A stretch of 13,308 bases of DNA from Pseudomonadota bacterium (GCA_023432885.1 JAEZEU010000274.1:1-13308), one strand, 5' to 3'; shown: positions 1 to 7,483, counted from the first letter of the stretch. The notes: generated from the letters alone by a model not told the origin. Numbers and translations are program-made.

Positions 1-344
1 TGCGGCAGCATGGCAACGCCAATGAAATTGTCGGGGAAGAGCTTGCTCACCCGGGCGCACAATTCGTTGCAGATCGCGGCCCAGGTCGAGGACACCTCGA
101 AATCACCGATGTGATGCGCCATGAAGCTGGCGCGCGGGCTGAACAGCGTAAGATCGCTGCCGCGCTCTTTCATCTGCCTGAGCTGGTTGTTGGCGATGGA
201 GTCGCGCAGCTCGTCGTCGCTGATCTTCAGCTCGCTCGCCTTCGGCTTCACGCCGGGGTCCTTGATCCCCGCGATCTGCCGGTTGCGCCAATCCTCAAGC
301 GCCTTCGGCGCGGTCGTGTAGTGGCCATGGACGTCGATGATCAC
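1..344 (-). CDS. ligJ: 4-oxalomesaconate hydratase-like amidohydrolase (LigJ type), 3' part outside window
   Basis: The 114 visible N-terminal residues begin VIIDVHGHYTTAPKALEDWR and contain an ISDDELRDSI-like stretch and FSPRASFMAHHIGD. These closely follow what I recall of LigJ, the zinc enzyme that hydrates 4-oxalomesaconate to 4-carboxy-4-hydroxy-2-oxoadipate in the protocatechuate/gallate 4,5-cleavage pathway in the cytoplasm. The amidohydrolase metal motif D-x-H-x-H is present at residues 4-8 (His6 and His8). The start is GTG at 344, preceded by GGGAGAAG at a good distance; no ATG in frame fits the family N-terminus. The gene runs off the left edge, so about two thirds of the protein is unseen. 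It lies 52 bp downstream of the TetR gene on the same strand, so the two are probably co-transcribed and regulated together. A related decarboxylase of the same superfamily (aminocarboxymuconate-semialdehyde type) is the main alternative. Confidence 0.82.
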   Translation of the reverse strand, partial: MIIDVHGHYTTAPKALEDWRNRQIAGIKDPGVKPKASELKISDDELRDSIANNQLRQMKERGSDLTLFSPRASFMAHHIGDFEVSSTWAAICNELCARVSKLFPDNFIGVAMLP

Positions 345-396
345 TTTGCTTCTCCCTCATTGGCGGCCGGTTCGGATTCCCGCCTGCTCGGTTGAT

Positions 397-1101
397 TCAG
401 CGCTCGGCCAGTCCGGCATTGGCGGGCGGCCTGCCCGCTGCCGATCGCCTGGCTGACGGCGCGGGCTGTTCGAGCGGAGGTGCCTGCAGGGAGGCAACGG
501 TCGACTGCACCAACTGCTCGATCGCCTCGCCCGCATCCGAGCCATCCGCCTCGCCGCGCGCCAGCCGCGAGACGCGCTCCGGCGTCACCAGCGTGTAGTA
601 GAGCGCGCCGAGCAGGAAATGGCAGCGCCAGACGATATCGGTGCGCGGGATGTGCGGAAGGCTCTCATGGATCGCGTCGATGAAGGCGTGGCTGGTGTCG
701 TCGAAGGTCTGTGCGATGATCTTTCGCGCCACGTCGTTGCCTTCGGCCGACATGATCGCACGCAGACGCGTGAAGCGTGCGCCGCCCCCAGCCAGATCAC
801 TCCCGGAGGAGAATGCCGGCAAAACATACGCCCGCACGATTGCCTCGAGCCGGTCTTTCAGGTCACGCACGCGCTTGGCCGCCTCCAGGAGCTCAGAGCG
901 GCGGTGGTTCATCGGCACGCAGTGACGCTGGTAGATCTCGAGCAGCAGGCCATCCTTGGTCTTGAAGTGATAGGTCACGCTGCCGGGATTGGCGCCGGCC
1001 GCCTGCGCGATGTCGCGCACCGAGACCGCGCTGAAGCCGTCGGTCGCGAACAGCTCCTCGGCGGCCGCCAGGATGGCTTCGCGCATGTTCGGCTTGCGCA
1101 T
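397..1101 (-). CDS. TetR/AcrR-family transcriptional regulator
   Basis: This is a 234-residue one-component repressor. The TetR N-terminal DNA-binding domain covers about residues 6-52 (REAILAAAEELFATDGFS, then the helix-turn-helix VRDIAQAAGANPGSVTYHFKTKDGLL). The rest is an alpha-helical ligand-binding domain, and the Pro/Ala-rich tail is probably unstructured. The ligand cannot be deduced. The start at 1101 is chosen because AGGGA lies just upstream and the family domain begins a few residues later. An in-frame ATG at 1125 is possible as a near-leaderless start. The longer frame opening at 1173 would place the operator inside the coding region and is unlikely. A perfect palindrome lies 27 bp upstream, suggesting autorepression. 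The LigJ-like gene follows on the same strand, so the regulator probably controls it. An intrinsic terminator upstream isolates the gene from the ABC operon. Confidence 0.9.
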   Translation of the reverse strand: MRKPNMREAILAAAEELFATDGFSAVSVRDIAQAAGANPGSVTYHFKTKDGLLLEIYQRHCVPMNHRRSELLEAAKRVRDLKDRLEAIVRAYVLPAFSSGSDLAGGGARFTRLRAIMSAEGNDVARKIIAQTFDDTSHAFIDAIHESLPHIPRTDIVWRCHFLLGALYYTLVTPERVSRLARGEADGSDAGEAIEQLVQSTVASLQAPPLEQPAPSARRSAAGRPPANAGLAER

Positions 1102-1105
1102 CTTT

Positions 1106-1110
1106 TCCCT
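1106..1110 (-). promoter_or_regulatory. Ribosome-binding site choosing the TetR start
   Basis: On the minus strand AGGGA is followed by AAAG and then ATG at 1101. The spacing of four bases is short but acceptable. Neither the ATG at 1125 nor that at 1173 has a purine-rich site in front of it, so this site favours 1101. Confidence 0.5.
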
Positions 1111-1128
1111 GTCCGGCTTCGTCATTCC

Positions 1129-1148
1129 ATTTGTACATATGTACAAAT
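1129..1148. promoter_or_regulatory. Perfect 20-bp palindrome, probable TetR operator
   Basis: ATTTGTACATATGTACAAAT is a perfect inverted repeat with no mismatch and no spacer, AT-rich in a GC-rich neighbourhood. It lies directly upstream of the TetR gene and covers its predicted -10 region, the usual position of a TetR autoregulatory operator. Length and symmetry fit binding by a TetR dimer. That this particular protein binds here is inference. Confidence 0.8.
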
Positions 1149-1164
1149 CAAACGTGCCCGTCAA
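1136..1164 (-). promoter_or_regulatory. Predicted sigma-70-type promoter of the TetR gene
   Basis: On the minus strand TTGACG (1164-1159) is followed after 17 bp by CATATG (1141-1136). The -35 box is nearly consensus and the -10 box is poor. The -10 lies inside the 20-bp palindrome, so a bound repressor would block RNA polymerase. The expected transcription start is near 1129, giving a leader of about 28 bases to the chosen start codon. Confidence 0.4.
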
Positions 1165-1230
1165 CAAGAACATGGTGCTGGCGTACTAGAAGGCCTCTGG
1201 AAAAACTTACATCCGAACAATGCCTTAAGA

Positions 1231-1272
1231 AAAAAAGGAAAACGTCCGCGCCGTTGCTGACGCGGACGTTTT
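1231..1272 (-). terminator. Intrinsic terminator of the ABC transporter operon
   Basis: AAAACGTCCGCG (1239-1250) and CGCGGACGTTTT (1261-1272) form a perfect 12-bp stem with a 10-base loop. In the minus-strand transcript the stem is followed by TTTTCC and a run of Ts (1238-1231). It stands 37 bp after the stop codon of the substrate-binding protein and in front of the TetR unit. Confidence 0.88.
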
Positions 1273-1309
1273 GATACCGGAGCCATTGGGCGGCGGCGGC
1301 CGCCTCGCC

Positions 1310-2305
1310 TCAGGCGATGGTCTTCAGATAAAGGCTCGGATCGAAATATTTGCTTGCCGGCGTGAAATCCTTGATGCCGGCATTGGCCATGAAGAAATCG
1401 GTGGACTGCTGCAGCCAGCTGGTGACGGTGCCGTCCTGATAATACTTCTTCCACTCACTTGAAGTGAACATCTTCTGCGCCTTGAAGGACTCGTTGATGT
1501 CGGCCAGCGGCGTCTGGCTGTAGTGGTTCTTCTGCAGCTTCTCCATGGCTTCAGCCGGGTTGGCGACGATGTAGTCGTTGGCATCGGCCCAGCCGCGGAT
1601 CAGTTTTGCAAGGGTCTCCCGGTTGGGCTCGTAATAGTTGTTCGCCGCCGCCCAGCCGCCGATGATCGCGGCCTGCGGATAGTAGGCCGACGCATCCGCG
1701 AGTTTCACGGCGCCCGGCACCTTGTCGCGAGCCGTGACGTTGAAGGGCACCCATAGCGCGACCGCCGGCACCGCGCCCGAGACGAACGCCGTCACCGCCG
1801 CCGGCATGGTCTGGTTGACCAGTTCGACTTCCTTGGGATCGATCTTGTTGGCGCGCAGAGCCTTGTCGAGGAAGACATGTGCGGTTGTGCCGGTCGCGGT
1901 CGCGATCCGCTTGCCCTTCAGATCCTCGAACGACTTGATGCCCTGGTCGGAGCGCACCCAGAGTTGCGCGGTGGCCACCTCGATGTCGTTGATCAGGAAC
2001 ACCCTGCCCTGCCCGCGAGCCGGGAAGTTGGAGAGCACGGCGCCGGTGGAGAGGACGTCGAGGCTGCCGCCGATCAGCGCCTGGAAGATTTCAAGACCGG
2101 TGTTGAACTGGCGCAGCTCGAGGTCGAGGCCCTGCTTCTCGAAGCTGCCGCGGTCCATGCCCGTCCAGATCTGGCCATCCACGGCCACCGTGTGCAGATA
2201 ACCGACGCGGACCTTGGTCTTGGCCTGCGCGATCGCGGGCGCAGCGGCGGTAAAGGCGCCGAGGGCGACGCCTGCGGTCGTAGTCAGAAATTGTCTTCGG
2301 TCCAT
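1310..2305 (-). CDS. ABC transporter substrate-binding protein, nitrate/sulfonate/taurine (NMT1/SsuA-like) class
   Basis: This 331-residue periplasmic solute-binding protein captures the substrate for the permease and ATPase encoded upstream. The N-terminus MDRRQFLTTTAGVALG has a Tat-type twin arginine (Arg3, Arg4), a hydrophobic stretch and a likely AIA-QA cleavage near residue 26. The mature part shows the class pattern: VRVGYLHTVAVDGQIW, a lobe with ALIGGSLDVLSTGAVLSNF, the hinge-region FEDLKGKRIATATGTTAHVFL, and PAVALWVPF. Length is normal for the family. ATG at 2305 is preceded by GGGAGGAG at good spacing. It is the last gene of the operon, 21 bp after the ATPase stop, and a terminator follows. 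No alkanesulfonate monooxygenase or taurine dioxygenase is adjacent, so a sulfonate label would be only a class name. The divergent dehydratase/dehydrogenase genes suggest a hydroxylated organic acid or related compound. Confidence 0.9.
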   Translation of the reverse strand: MDRRQFLTTTAGVALGAFTAAAPAIAQAKTKVRVGYLHTVAVDGQIWTGMDRGSFEKQGLDLELRQFNTGLEIFQALIGGSLDVLSTGAVLSNFPARGQGRVFLINDIEVATAQLWVRSDQGIKSFEDLKGKRIATATGTTAHVFLDKALRANKIDPKEVELVNQTMPAAVTAFVSGAVPAVALWVPFNVTARDKVPGAVKLADASAYYPQAAIIGGWAAANNYYEPNRETLAKLIRGWADANDYIVANPAEAMEKLQKNHYSQTPLADINESFKAQKMFTSSEWKKYYQDGTVTSWLQQSTDFFMANAGIKDFTPASKYFDPSLYLKTIA

Positions 2306-2326
2306 GTCTTTTCTCCTCCCTGTTGA

Positions 2327-3148
2327 TCATTCCGAAAATGATGCGGGGCGCACTTGCGCCTGCTGCGCTCGGTATTCGTTCATCACGAGCTCGCGGATGT
2401 AGCTGCGCAGTTCGCCGAACTCCTTGCGCTCCTGGATCGATTCATCGCGCGGAGAGGCAAAGGGCACCTCGATGATTTCCTTGATCCGCGCCGGCCGTGC
2501 AGTGACGACCACGATGCGCGAGGCGAGATAGATCGCCTCCTCCACCGAATGGGTGATCAGCATCACCGTCTTGCCTTCGCTCGCAAGCACCCGCAGCAGC
2601 AGGTTCTGCATGTTGGCGCGGGTCTGCGCGTCGAGCGCGCCGAACGGCTCATCCATCAGCAGGAACTGCGGCTTCACCGCATAGGCCCGCGCGATCGCGA
2701 GCCGCTGCCGCATGCCGCCCGATAAATGCTTCGGATAGGAATTGGCGAAATCGGCAAGACCCATCAGTTCGAGGTAATGGGCGCAGATCGCCTCGCGTTC
2801 CGCGACGGCGACATGGTTGGCCCTGAGCGTGAGGCCGAACGCGATGTTCTGCTTCACCGTCAGCCAGGGGAACACGCCGTATTCCTGGAAGATGACGCCG
2901 CGCTCCGGCCCCGGCCCGGCCACCGGCGCGCCGTCAAACAGCACCCTGCCGGTCGTCGGTTTCTGGAAGCCGGCCAACATGCTCATCATGGTGGTCTTGC
3001 CGCAACCGGATGGTCCGATCACCGCAATGAAGTCGCCGTCATTGATGCCATAGCTGACATTCTCGACGACATTGAGCTTTCCCTTCGGGGTCTCGAAGGA
3101 GAGAGAGACGTTGTCAAACTCGGCGCGCTTAACGCTGGCAGCATTCAT
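2327..3148 (-). CDS. ABC transporter ATP-binding protein (SsuB/TauB/NrtD class)
   Basis: This 273-residue cytoplasmic ATPase energises the importer. Visible motifs are Walker A GPSGCGKT at 45-52, the Q-loop with Gln88 (FQEYGVFPW), the signature LSGGM at 142-146, Walker B LLMDEP at 163-168, the D-loop ALD, and the switch His200 (ITHS). The context GVFPWLTVKQNIAFGL is typical of the nitrate/sulfonate/taurine importer ATPases. ATG at 3148 is chosen because it overlaps the permease stop in the classic ATGA arrangement and has GGAG upstream. An in-frame GTG at 3169 would add seven residues but is less likely. Translational coupling to the permease is therefore expected. The substrate-binding protein follows after 21 bp. 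Confidence 0.93.
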   Translation of the reverse strand: MNAASVKRAEFDNVSLSFETPKGKLNVVENVSYGINDGDFIAVIGPSGCGKTTMMSMLAGFQKPTTGRVLFDGAPVAGPGPERGVIFQEYGVFPWLTVKQNIAFGLTLRANHVAVAEREAICAHYLELMGLADFANSYPKHLSGGMRQRLAIARAYAVKPQFLLMDEPFGALDAQTRANMQNLLLRVLASEGKTVMLITHSVEEAIYLASRIVVVTARPARIKEIIEVPFASPRDESIQERKEFGELRSYIRELVMNEYRAQQAQVRPASFSE

Positions 3149-3915
3149 GCGACGGCGCGCTCCTGCCACACCAGCAGGCGGGCGCTGATCTTGCGCAGGA
3201 TCATGTCCATAACCAGCGCAATGCAGCCGATGCAGATGATGCCGACATAAATGACGTCGAGCAGGAAATAGGTGGACGCATTCTGGATCATCGCGCCGAG
3301 CCCCCGCTGCGCCGCGATCAGCTCGGAAGCGACCAGCGTCGCCCAGGCCACCCCGAGCGCCACGCGCAAGGCCGTGAGGATATGCGGCACGGTGAGCGGG
3401 ATGATCACTTTGCGAAAAATCTCGAGCTCGCCCGCGCCCAGCGTCTGCGCCACGCGAATGTACAGCGGCGTAATCTGGGAGACACCCTCGTACATTACGA
3501 TGACGCCGGAGAAGAACGCCGCATAAAAGAGGATGACAAGCTTCGCCACCTCATCAACCCCGAAATAGACGATGACCAGCGGGATCAGCGCAATCGGCGG
3601 CAGCGCGCGGAAGAAATTGATCATGGGATCGGCGAGCGTGCGCGCCGGGCGGTACCAGCCGAGCAGGAAGCCGACGGGAACGGCGGCGGTGATGCCCAGA
3701 ATGACGCCGAAGAACACGCGCCGCGTCGAGGCGTAGACGTCGAGCAGCAAACTTTCGTTGAGCAGCAGTTCGACGAACTTCTTCGCCACCTGATGCGGCG
3801 CCGGAATCAGCGCCTCGTTGACAAAGCCGCTCCAGCGCACCGCATACCACAGCAGCACCGCGCCGACCCACGGCGTAAGCCCCAGTAAAAAACGCCTGGC
3901 GACACTTCCGCTCAT
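3145..3915 (-). CDS. ABC transporter permease (SsuC/TauC class)
   Basis: This is a 256-residue inner-membrane permease with about six transmembrane helices, starting with TPWVGAVLLWYAVRW. The binding-protein-dependent transport domain fills the C-terminal two thirds. The EAA-like cytoplasmic loop that docks to the ATPase is at about 155-174 (VAQTLGAGELEIFRKVIIPL). The conserved FFRALPPIALIPLVIVYFG stretch is characteristic of this class, and the length is normal. It is the first gene of the minus-strand operon and overlaps the ATPase gene by 4 bp. The start ATG at 3915 has only a weak upstream ribosome-binding match (CCGGA). The promoter is expected in the region shared with the divergent enolase-family gene. 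Confidence 0.92.
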   Translation of the reverse strand: MSGSVARRFLLGLTPWVGAVLLWYAVRWSGFVNEALIPAPHQVAKKFVELLLNESLLLDVYASTRRVFFGVILGITAAVPVGFLLGWYRPARTLADPMINFFRALPPIALIPLVIVYFGVDEVAKLVILFYAAFFSGVIVMYEGVSQITPLYIRVAQTLGAGELEIFRKVIIPLTVPHILTALRVALGVAWATLVASELIAAQRGLGAMIQNASTYFLLDVIYVGIICIGCIALVMDMILRKISARLLVWQERAVA

Positions 3916-3953
3916 TCGACGTATCCGGCTGCAATCGCAGTTGATGTTGCCAA

Positions 3954-3977
3954 GGTCATATTATAAATAGGATGACC
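3954..3977. promoter_or_regulatory. Divergent promoter region with inverted repeat GGTCAT-N12-ATGACC
   Basis: Between the ABC operon and the enolase-family operon, GGTCAT (3954-3959) and ATGACC (3972-3977) form a 6-bp inverted repeat with centres 18 bp apart. The AT-rich spacer holds a perfect TATAAT on the minus strand (3965-3960) for the ABC operon. On the plus strand it holds TATAAA (3962-3967) with TTGATG (3941-3946) 15 bp upstream for the enolase operon. Both -35 matches are weak. A regulator bound here could control both operons, and the GntR protein at 6761 is the natural candidate. The symmetry is seen directly; binding is inferred. Confidence 0.45.
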
Positions 3978-4014
3978 ATACAAGAGGCGGCTTGTCGCGC
4001 TCGGATCGCATGAA

Positions 4015-5142
4015 ATGACCCCAACGCCGTTCACCCTGCGCAGCGTCCAGGCGTTCTGTTACCGCTACCCTCTGACCACGCCGGTAGTCACCTCTTTTGG
4101 CAGGATGACCAGCCGTCCCGCTGTGTTCGTGCGCGTCGAAGATGAGGACGGTTTTGCGGGCTGGGGCGAAGCCTGGTGCAATTTCCCCTCGACGGGCGCC
4201 GAACATCGAACGCGGCTGATCAACGAAGTGCTGGCGCCGGCAGCCGTTGGATTGTCTGCAAGCGACCCCTCGGTCATTTTCGAGAGGCTGACGCTGGGCA
4301 CATCTGTGCTGGCGCTGCAGTCCGGTGAACCAGGCCCCTTCGCGCAGGCCATCGCCGGCATCGATCTTGCCCTGTGGGACCTTCAGGCGAGGCGCCGGAA
4401 GACGGCGCTGTGGAAACTGCTCGGCGGCAGCAACGGCACGATCAAGGTTTACGCCAGCGGCATCAACCCCACCGGCTCGCGGCAAATGGCGGAAGCCGCG
4501 ATGCAGCGCGGCCACCGCGCACTGAAGCTGAAGATCGGCTTCGAGCCGGCCACAGATCGAAGCAATCTCGCCGCGCTGCGGGCGCTTGCGGGCAACGGCA
4601 TGTTAGCTGCCGACGTCAATCAGGGCTGGCCGGTCGAGCGCGCGATCGAGCTTGCGCCTTCGCTGACCGAATTCGATCTCTACTGGCTCGAGGAGCCGAT
4701 CCGCGCCGACCGCCCGTGGCAGGAATGGCAGGCGTTGCGCCAAGCCGCACACGTGCCGCTTGCCGCCGGCGAGAACATCGCGAGCCGCGCGGGATTCGCG
4801 CAGGCGCTGAGTGACGACGTGCTGCGCGTCGTGCAGCCCGACATCGCGAAATGGGGAGGCCTCAGCGTGTGCAGCGACATCGCGCGCGAGATCATCAAAT
4901 CGGGCAAGATCTTCTGCCCGCATTATCTCGGCGGCGGTATCGGCCTGCTTGCCTCGGCGCATCTGCTCGCCGGCGTCGGCGGCGACGGCCTGCTTGAGGT
5001 CGATGCCAATGACAATCCGCTGCGGGACCGCTTCTGCGGCACGGTCGCAAATGTCAAAGACGGCACTGTCACGCTCACGGATGCACCGGGCCTCGGCATC
5101 GAGCCTGATCTCGCCGCGATCGAACCATACCGGACGGCCTGA
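4015..5142 (+). CDS. Enolase-superfamily protein (mandelate racemase/muconate lactonizing enzyme family)
   Basis: This 375-residue cytoplasmic TIM-barrel enzyme abstracts a proton alpha to a carboxylate, giving a dehydration, racemisation or cycloisomerisation. The N-terminal capping domain has the G-x-GWGEAW motif (about 47-54). The barrel shows K-L-K at 171-173 (KLKIG), the Mg2+ ligands Asp200 (DVNQGW), Glu226 (WLEEP) and Glu253 (AGEN), then Asp276 (QPDIAKWGG) and His303 (CPHYLGG). A KxK motif plus an Asp/His pair is the pattern of the mandelate racemase subgroup, which includes many acid-sugar dehydratases. The substrate is not predictable. The start ATG at 4015 has only a weak ribosome-binding match. 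The stop lies 2 bp before the GMC gene, so the two are translationally coupled and probably act in the same pathway. It is divergent from the importer operon. Confidence 0.9.
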   Translation: MTPTPFTLRSVQAFCYRYPLTTPVVTSFGRMTSRPAVFVRVEDEDGFAGWGEAWCNFPSTGAEHRTRLINEVLAPAAVGLSASDPSVIFERLTLGTSVLALQSGEPGPFAQAIAGIDLALWDLQARRRKTALWKLLGGSNGTIKVYASGINPTGSRQMAEAAMQRGHRALKLKIGFEPATDRSNLAALRALAGNGMLAADVNQGWPVERAIELAPSLTEFDLYWLEEPIRADRPWQEWQALRQAAHVPLAAGENIASRAGFAQALSDDVLRVVQPDIAKWGGLSVCSDIAREIIKSGKIFCPHYLGGGIGLLASAHLLAGVGGDGLLEVDANDNPLRDRFCGTVANVKDGTVTLTDAPGLGIEPDLAAIEPYRTA

Positions 5143-5144
5143 AG

Positions 5145-6740
5145 ATGTCCGCGCAAGGCTATGACTACATCATCGTCGGCGCTGGCTCCGCCGGCTGTGT
5201 TGTGGCCAATCGTCTCTCCGCCGATCCATCCTGCCGCGTGCTGTTGCTGGAGGCCGGCGGCTCCGACCGGAATTTCTGGCTGAAGCTGCCGGTCGGCTAC
5301 TATCGGACGATCTACAACGAACGCTTCTCACGCCTGTTCCAGACCGAGGCGAGCGAAGCCACCGGTGGCCGCGCTATCGTCTGGCCGCGCGGCCGGGTGA
5401 TCGGCGGCTCGTCCTCGATCAACGGCCTGATTTTCATCCGCGGACAGCACGAGGATTTCGACGACTGGGAGCGCGCCGGCGCAAAGGGGTGGAGTTACAG
5501 CGAACTGCTGCCCTACTTCCGCCGCTACGAACGCTATCGCGGCGGCGACAGTCAGTATCACGGCGGCTTCGGCGAGTTCGAGGTCTCGGAGCTGCGCAAC
5601 GACAATCCCGCCTCGCGCGCCTGGGTCGAAGCCGGCGTGGAGTATGGCCTGCCGCGCAATCGCGACTTCAACGGCGAGACGACCTTTGGCGTCGGCTATT
5701 ACCAACTCGGGATTGGCAAGCACTGGCGCACCAGTTCGGCCTCCGCCTTTCTCAAACCGGCCATGAGCCGTCCAAACCTCACAATCATTACACACGCGCA
5801 GGTCAGCAGGGTCATCTTTCGCGGCAAAGTCGCGAGCGGTGTAGAATGGGCCAAGGACGGGCAAGTCCATGGAGCAGTCGCTGACGGCGAGGTCATCCTG
5901 TCTGCGGGTGCGCTGCAATCGCCGCAAATCCTGCAGCTCTCCGGCATAGGGCCGGCGGACCTGCTGCGCTCCCTCGACATCCCCGTGGTGACAGATTCTC
6001 CCGAGGTGGGGCGTAACCTGCAGGACCACTACCAGGCGCGCCTGATCGTCCGGCTCAAGCAGCCGATCTCGCTCAACGACCAGGTCCGTAGTCCCGTCCA
6101 GCTTGCAAAGATGGGCCTGCAATGGATGCTTGCAGGGTCGGGGCCCCTCACCGTCGGCGCCGGCCAGGTCGGCGGCGCGGCCTGCACCGAATATGCCGTC
6201 GGCGGACGGCCGGACGTGCAGTTCAACGTGATGCCGCTGTCCGTCGACAAGCCGGGTACCCCCCTGCATAGCTATTCCGGCTTCACCGCTTCGGTCTGGC
6301 AGTGCCACGGCAAATCGCGCGGCCAGCTCACGATTCGCTCGACCGATCCGTTTGAACAGCCGCGCATCGAACCGAACTATTTTGCGGAAGAGATCGACCG
6401 CAAGACCATCGTCGCCGGATTGAAGATCCTTCGCGAGATCTATCGCCAGAAGTCCTTCAAAGATCTCTGGGATGCCGAGATGGTGCCGGGCGATGCTGCG
6501 CGTGACGATCCGGGCTTGTGGAGATTCGCGCGCGACACCGGCGGTACGGTGTTTCACTGTGTCGGCACCTGCCGCATGGGCAGCGACGAAGGATCGGTGC
6601 TCGATCCGCAGTTGCGCGTGCGCGGCGTTGAGAAACTGCGGGTGATCGACGCCTCGGTCATGCCGCAGATCACGTCGGCCAACACCAATGCGACGAGCCT
6701 TATGATCGGGGAACGAGGCGCAGCCCTTGTGACGGCGTAG
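5145..6740 (+). CDS. GMC-family FAD-dependent oxidoreductase (choline dehydrogenase-like)
   Basis: This 531-residue flavoprotein would oxidise an alcohol to an aldehyde or ketone. The Rossmann motif GAGSAG is at 12-17, with Glu36 (LLLEAGG) for FAD ribose binding. The first GMC signature PRGRVIGGSSSINGLIFIRG is at 81-100, and the second is GALQSPQILQLSGIGP. The catalytic His471 (HCVGTCRMG) and Asn513 (SANTNATS) are present. Length matches the family (about 530-560), and there is no signal peptide. It begins 2 bp after the enolase-family gene and is followed 20 bp later by the GntR gene, so all three form one operon. General choline-dehydrogenase labels are unreliable for substrate, and no glycine-betaine genes (betB, betI) are adjacent. 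A polyol, sugar acid or other hydroxy compound brought in by the divergent importer is the likely substrate. Confidence 0.92.
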   Translation: MSAQGYDYIIVGAGSAGCVVANRLSADPSCRVLLLEAGGSDRNFWLKLPVGYYRTIYNERFSRLFQTEASEATGGRAIVWPRGRVIGGSSSINGLIFIRGQHEDFDDWERAGAKGWSYSELLPYFRRYERYRGGDSQYHGGFGEFEVSELRNDNPASRAWVEAGVEYGLPRNRDFNGETTFGVGYYQLGIGKHWRTSSASAFLKPAMSRPNLTIITHAQVSRVIFRGKVASGVEWAKDGQVHGAVADGEVILSAGALQSPQILQLSGIGPADLLRSLDIPVVTDSPEVGRNLQDHYQARLIVRLKQPISLNDQVRSPVQLAKMGLQWMLAGSGPLTVGAGQVGGAACTEYAVGGRPDVQFNVMPLSVDKPGTPLHSYSGFTASVWQCHGKSRGQLTIRSTDPFEQPRIEPNYFAEEIDRKTIVAGLKILREIYRQKSFKDLWDAEMVPGDAARDDPGLWRFARDTGGTVFHCVGTCRMGSDEGSVLDPQLRVRGVEKLRVIDASVMPQITSANTNATSLMIGERGAALVTA

Positions 6741-6760
6741 AGCCAGCCGGAGAGCGTGCA

Positions 6761-7483
6761 ATGGATCTCATTTCCGACAGTCACGTCCCGAAATATGCAC
6801 AGATTGCCGACATCTTCCGACAGCGCATCGCGCGCGGCATTTGGCCCAAGGGCCTGCGCCTGCCCGCCAACGAAGATCTCGCCGCCGAATTCGGCGTCTC
6901 CCGAGTCACCATCCGTCAGGCCGTCGATCTCCTGGCGCGCGACGGGGTCATCGAGGCCCAGCAGGGCCGCGGCACCTTCGTGACCGGCACGCTGAAGCAG
7001 GACCGCTGGCTCAGGGTGGAAACCACGCTCGCCGACCTTGCCGAGGTCTACCGCGACACCTCGCCGGAAATCATCAACATCTCCGAAAGCCGCACCGACG
7101 CGCCGCTCTTTCCCGAGGACGGCAAGCCCGCGGCCGAATACGTCTTCATGCGCCGGGTGCATTCGCGCAACAAGCGGCCCTATTGCGTGATCTCGATCTA
7201 TCTCGATGAAAAGGTATTTCGCAAAGCGCCACGGCGTTTCCGCAACGAGACCGTGATCCCGATCCTGCACGGCCTTCGCGATCCAGCGATCGCCACCGCG
7301 CGTCAGACCCTGACCATCGGCATCGCCGATCTCGAAGTGGCGAAGCTGCTGCAGGTCCAGTTGAACTCTCCGGTCGCCGAAGTCCGGCGGGTGTTCACCG
7401 CCGCCGACCACACGGTGATCTATCTCGGCGAAGTCACCTATCGCGGTGACTTCGTCCGGATCGACATGGATTTGCGGCCGTAA
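6761..7483 (+). CDS. GntR-family regulator, HutC subfamily (UTRA domain)
   Basis: This is a 240-residue DNA-binding regulator. The winged helix-turn-helix covers about 11-75 (PKYAQIADIFRQRIARGIWP, LPANEDLAAEFGVSRVTIRQ, GVIEAQQGRGTFVTG). The UTRA ligand-binding domain follows from about 90 to the end and closes with the typical YLGEVTYRGDFVRIDMDL. It has the normal length for HutC-type regulators, which usually repress an adjacent catabolic operon and release DNA when they bind a pathway metabolite. ATG at 6761 follows GGAGAG at suitable spacing. As the third gene of the enolase/GMC operon, it is the probable controller of that operon and of the divergent importer, through the inverted repeat between them. 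A hairpin-type terminator is not evident in the 66-bp convergent gap downstream. Confidence 0.93.
   Translation: MDLISDSHVPKYAQIADIFRQRIARGIWPKGLRLPANEDLAAEFGVSRVTIRQAVDLLARDGVIEAQQGRGTFVTGTLKQDRWLRVETTLADLAEVYRDTSPEIINISESRTDAPLFPEDGKPAAEYVFMRRVHSRNKRPYCVISIYLDEKVFRKAPRRFRNETVIPILHGLRDPAIATARQTLTIGIADLEVAKLLQVQLNSPVAEVRRVFTAADHTVIYLGEVTYRGDFVRIDMDLRP

Noticed and set aside
619..1260. Long plus-strand open frame (213 codons) opposite the TetR gene
   Set aside because: It is an antisense shadow of the TetR coding frame with no recognisable family, and it runs through the operator and into the terminator region.
5328..6761. 477-codon minus-strand open frame opposite the GMC gene
   Set aside because: High GC content opens frames opposite real genes. 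The plus strand encodes a full-length GMC protein with all its motifs, and the antisense product resembles no family.
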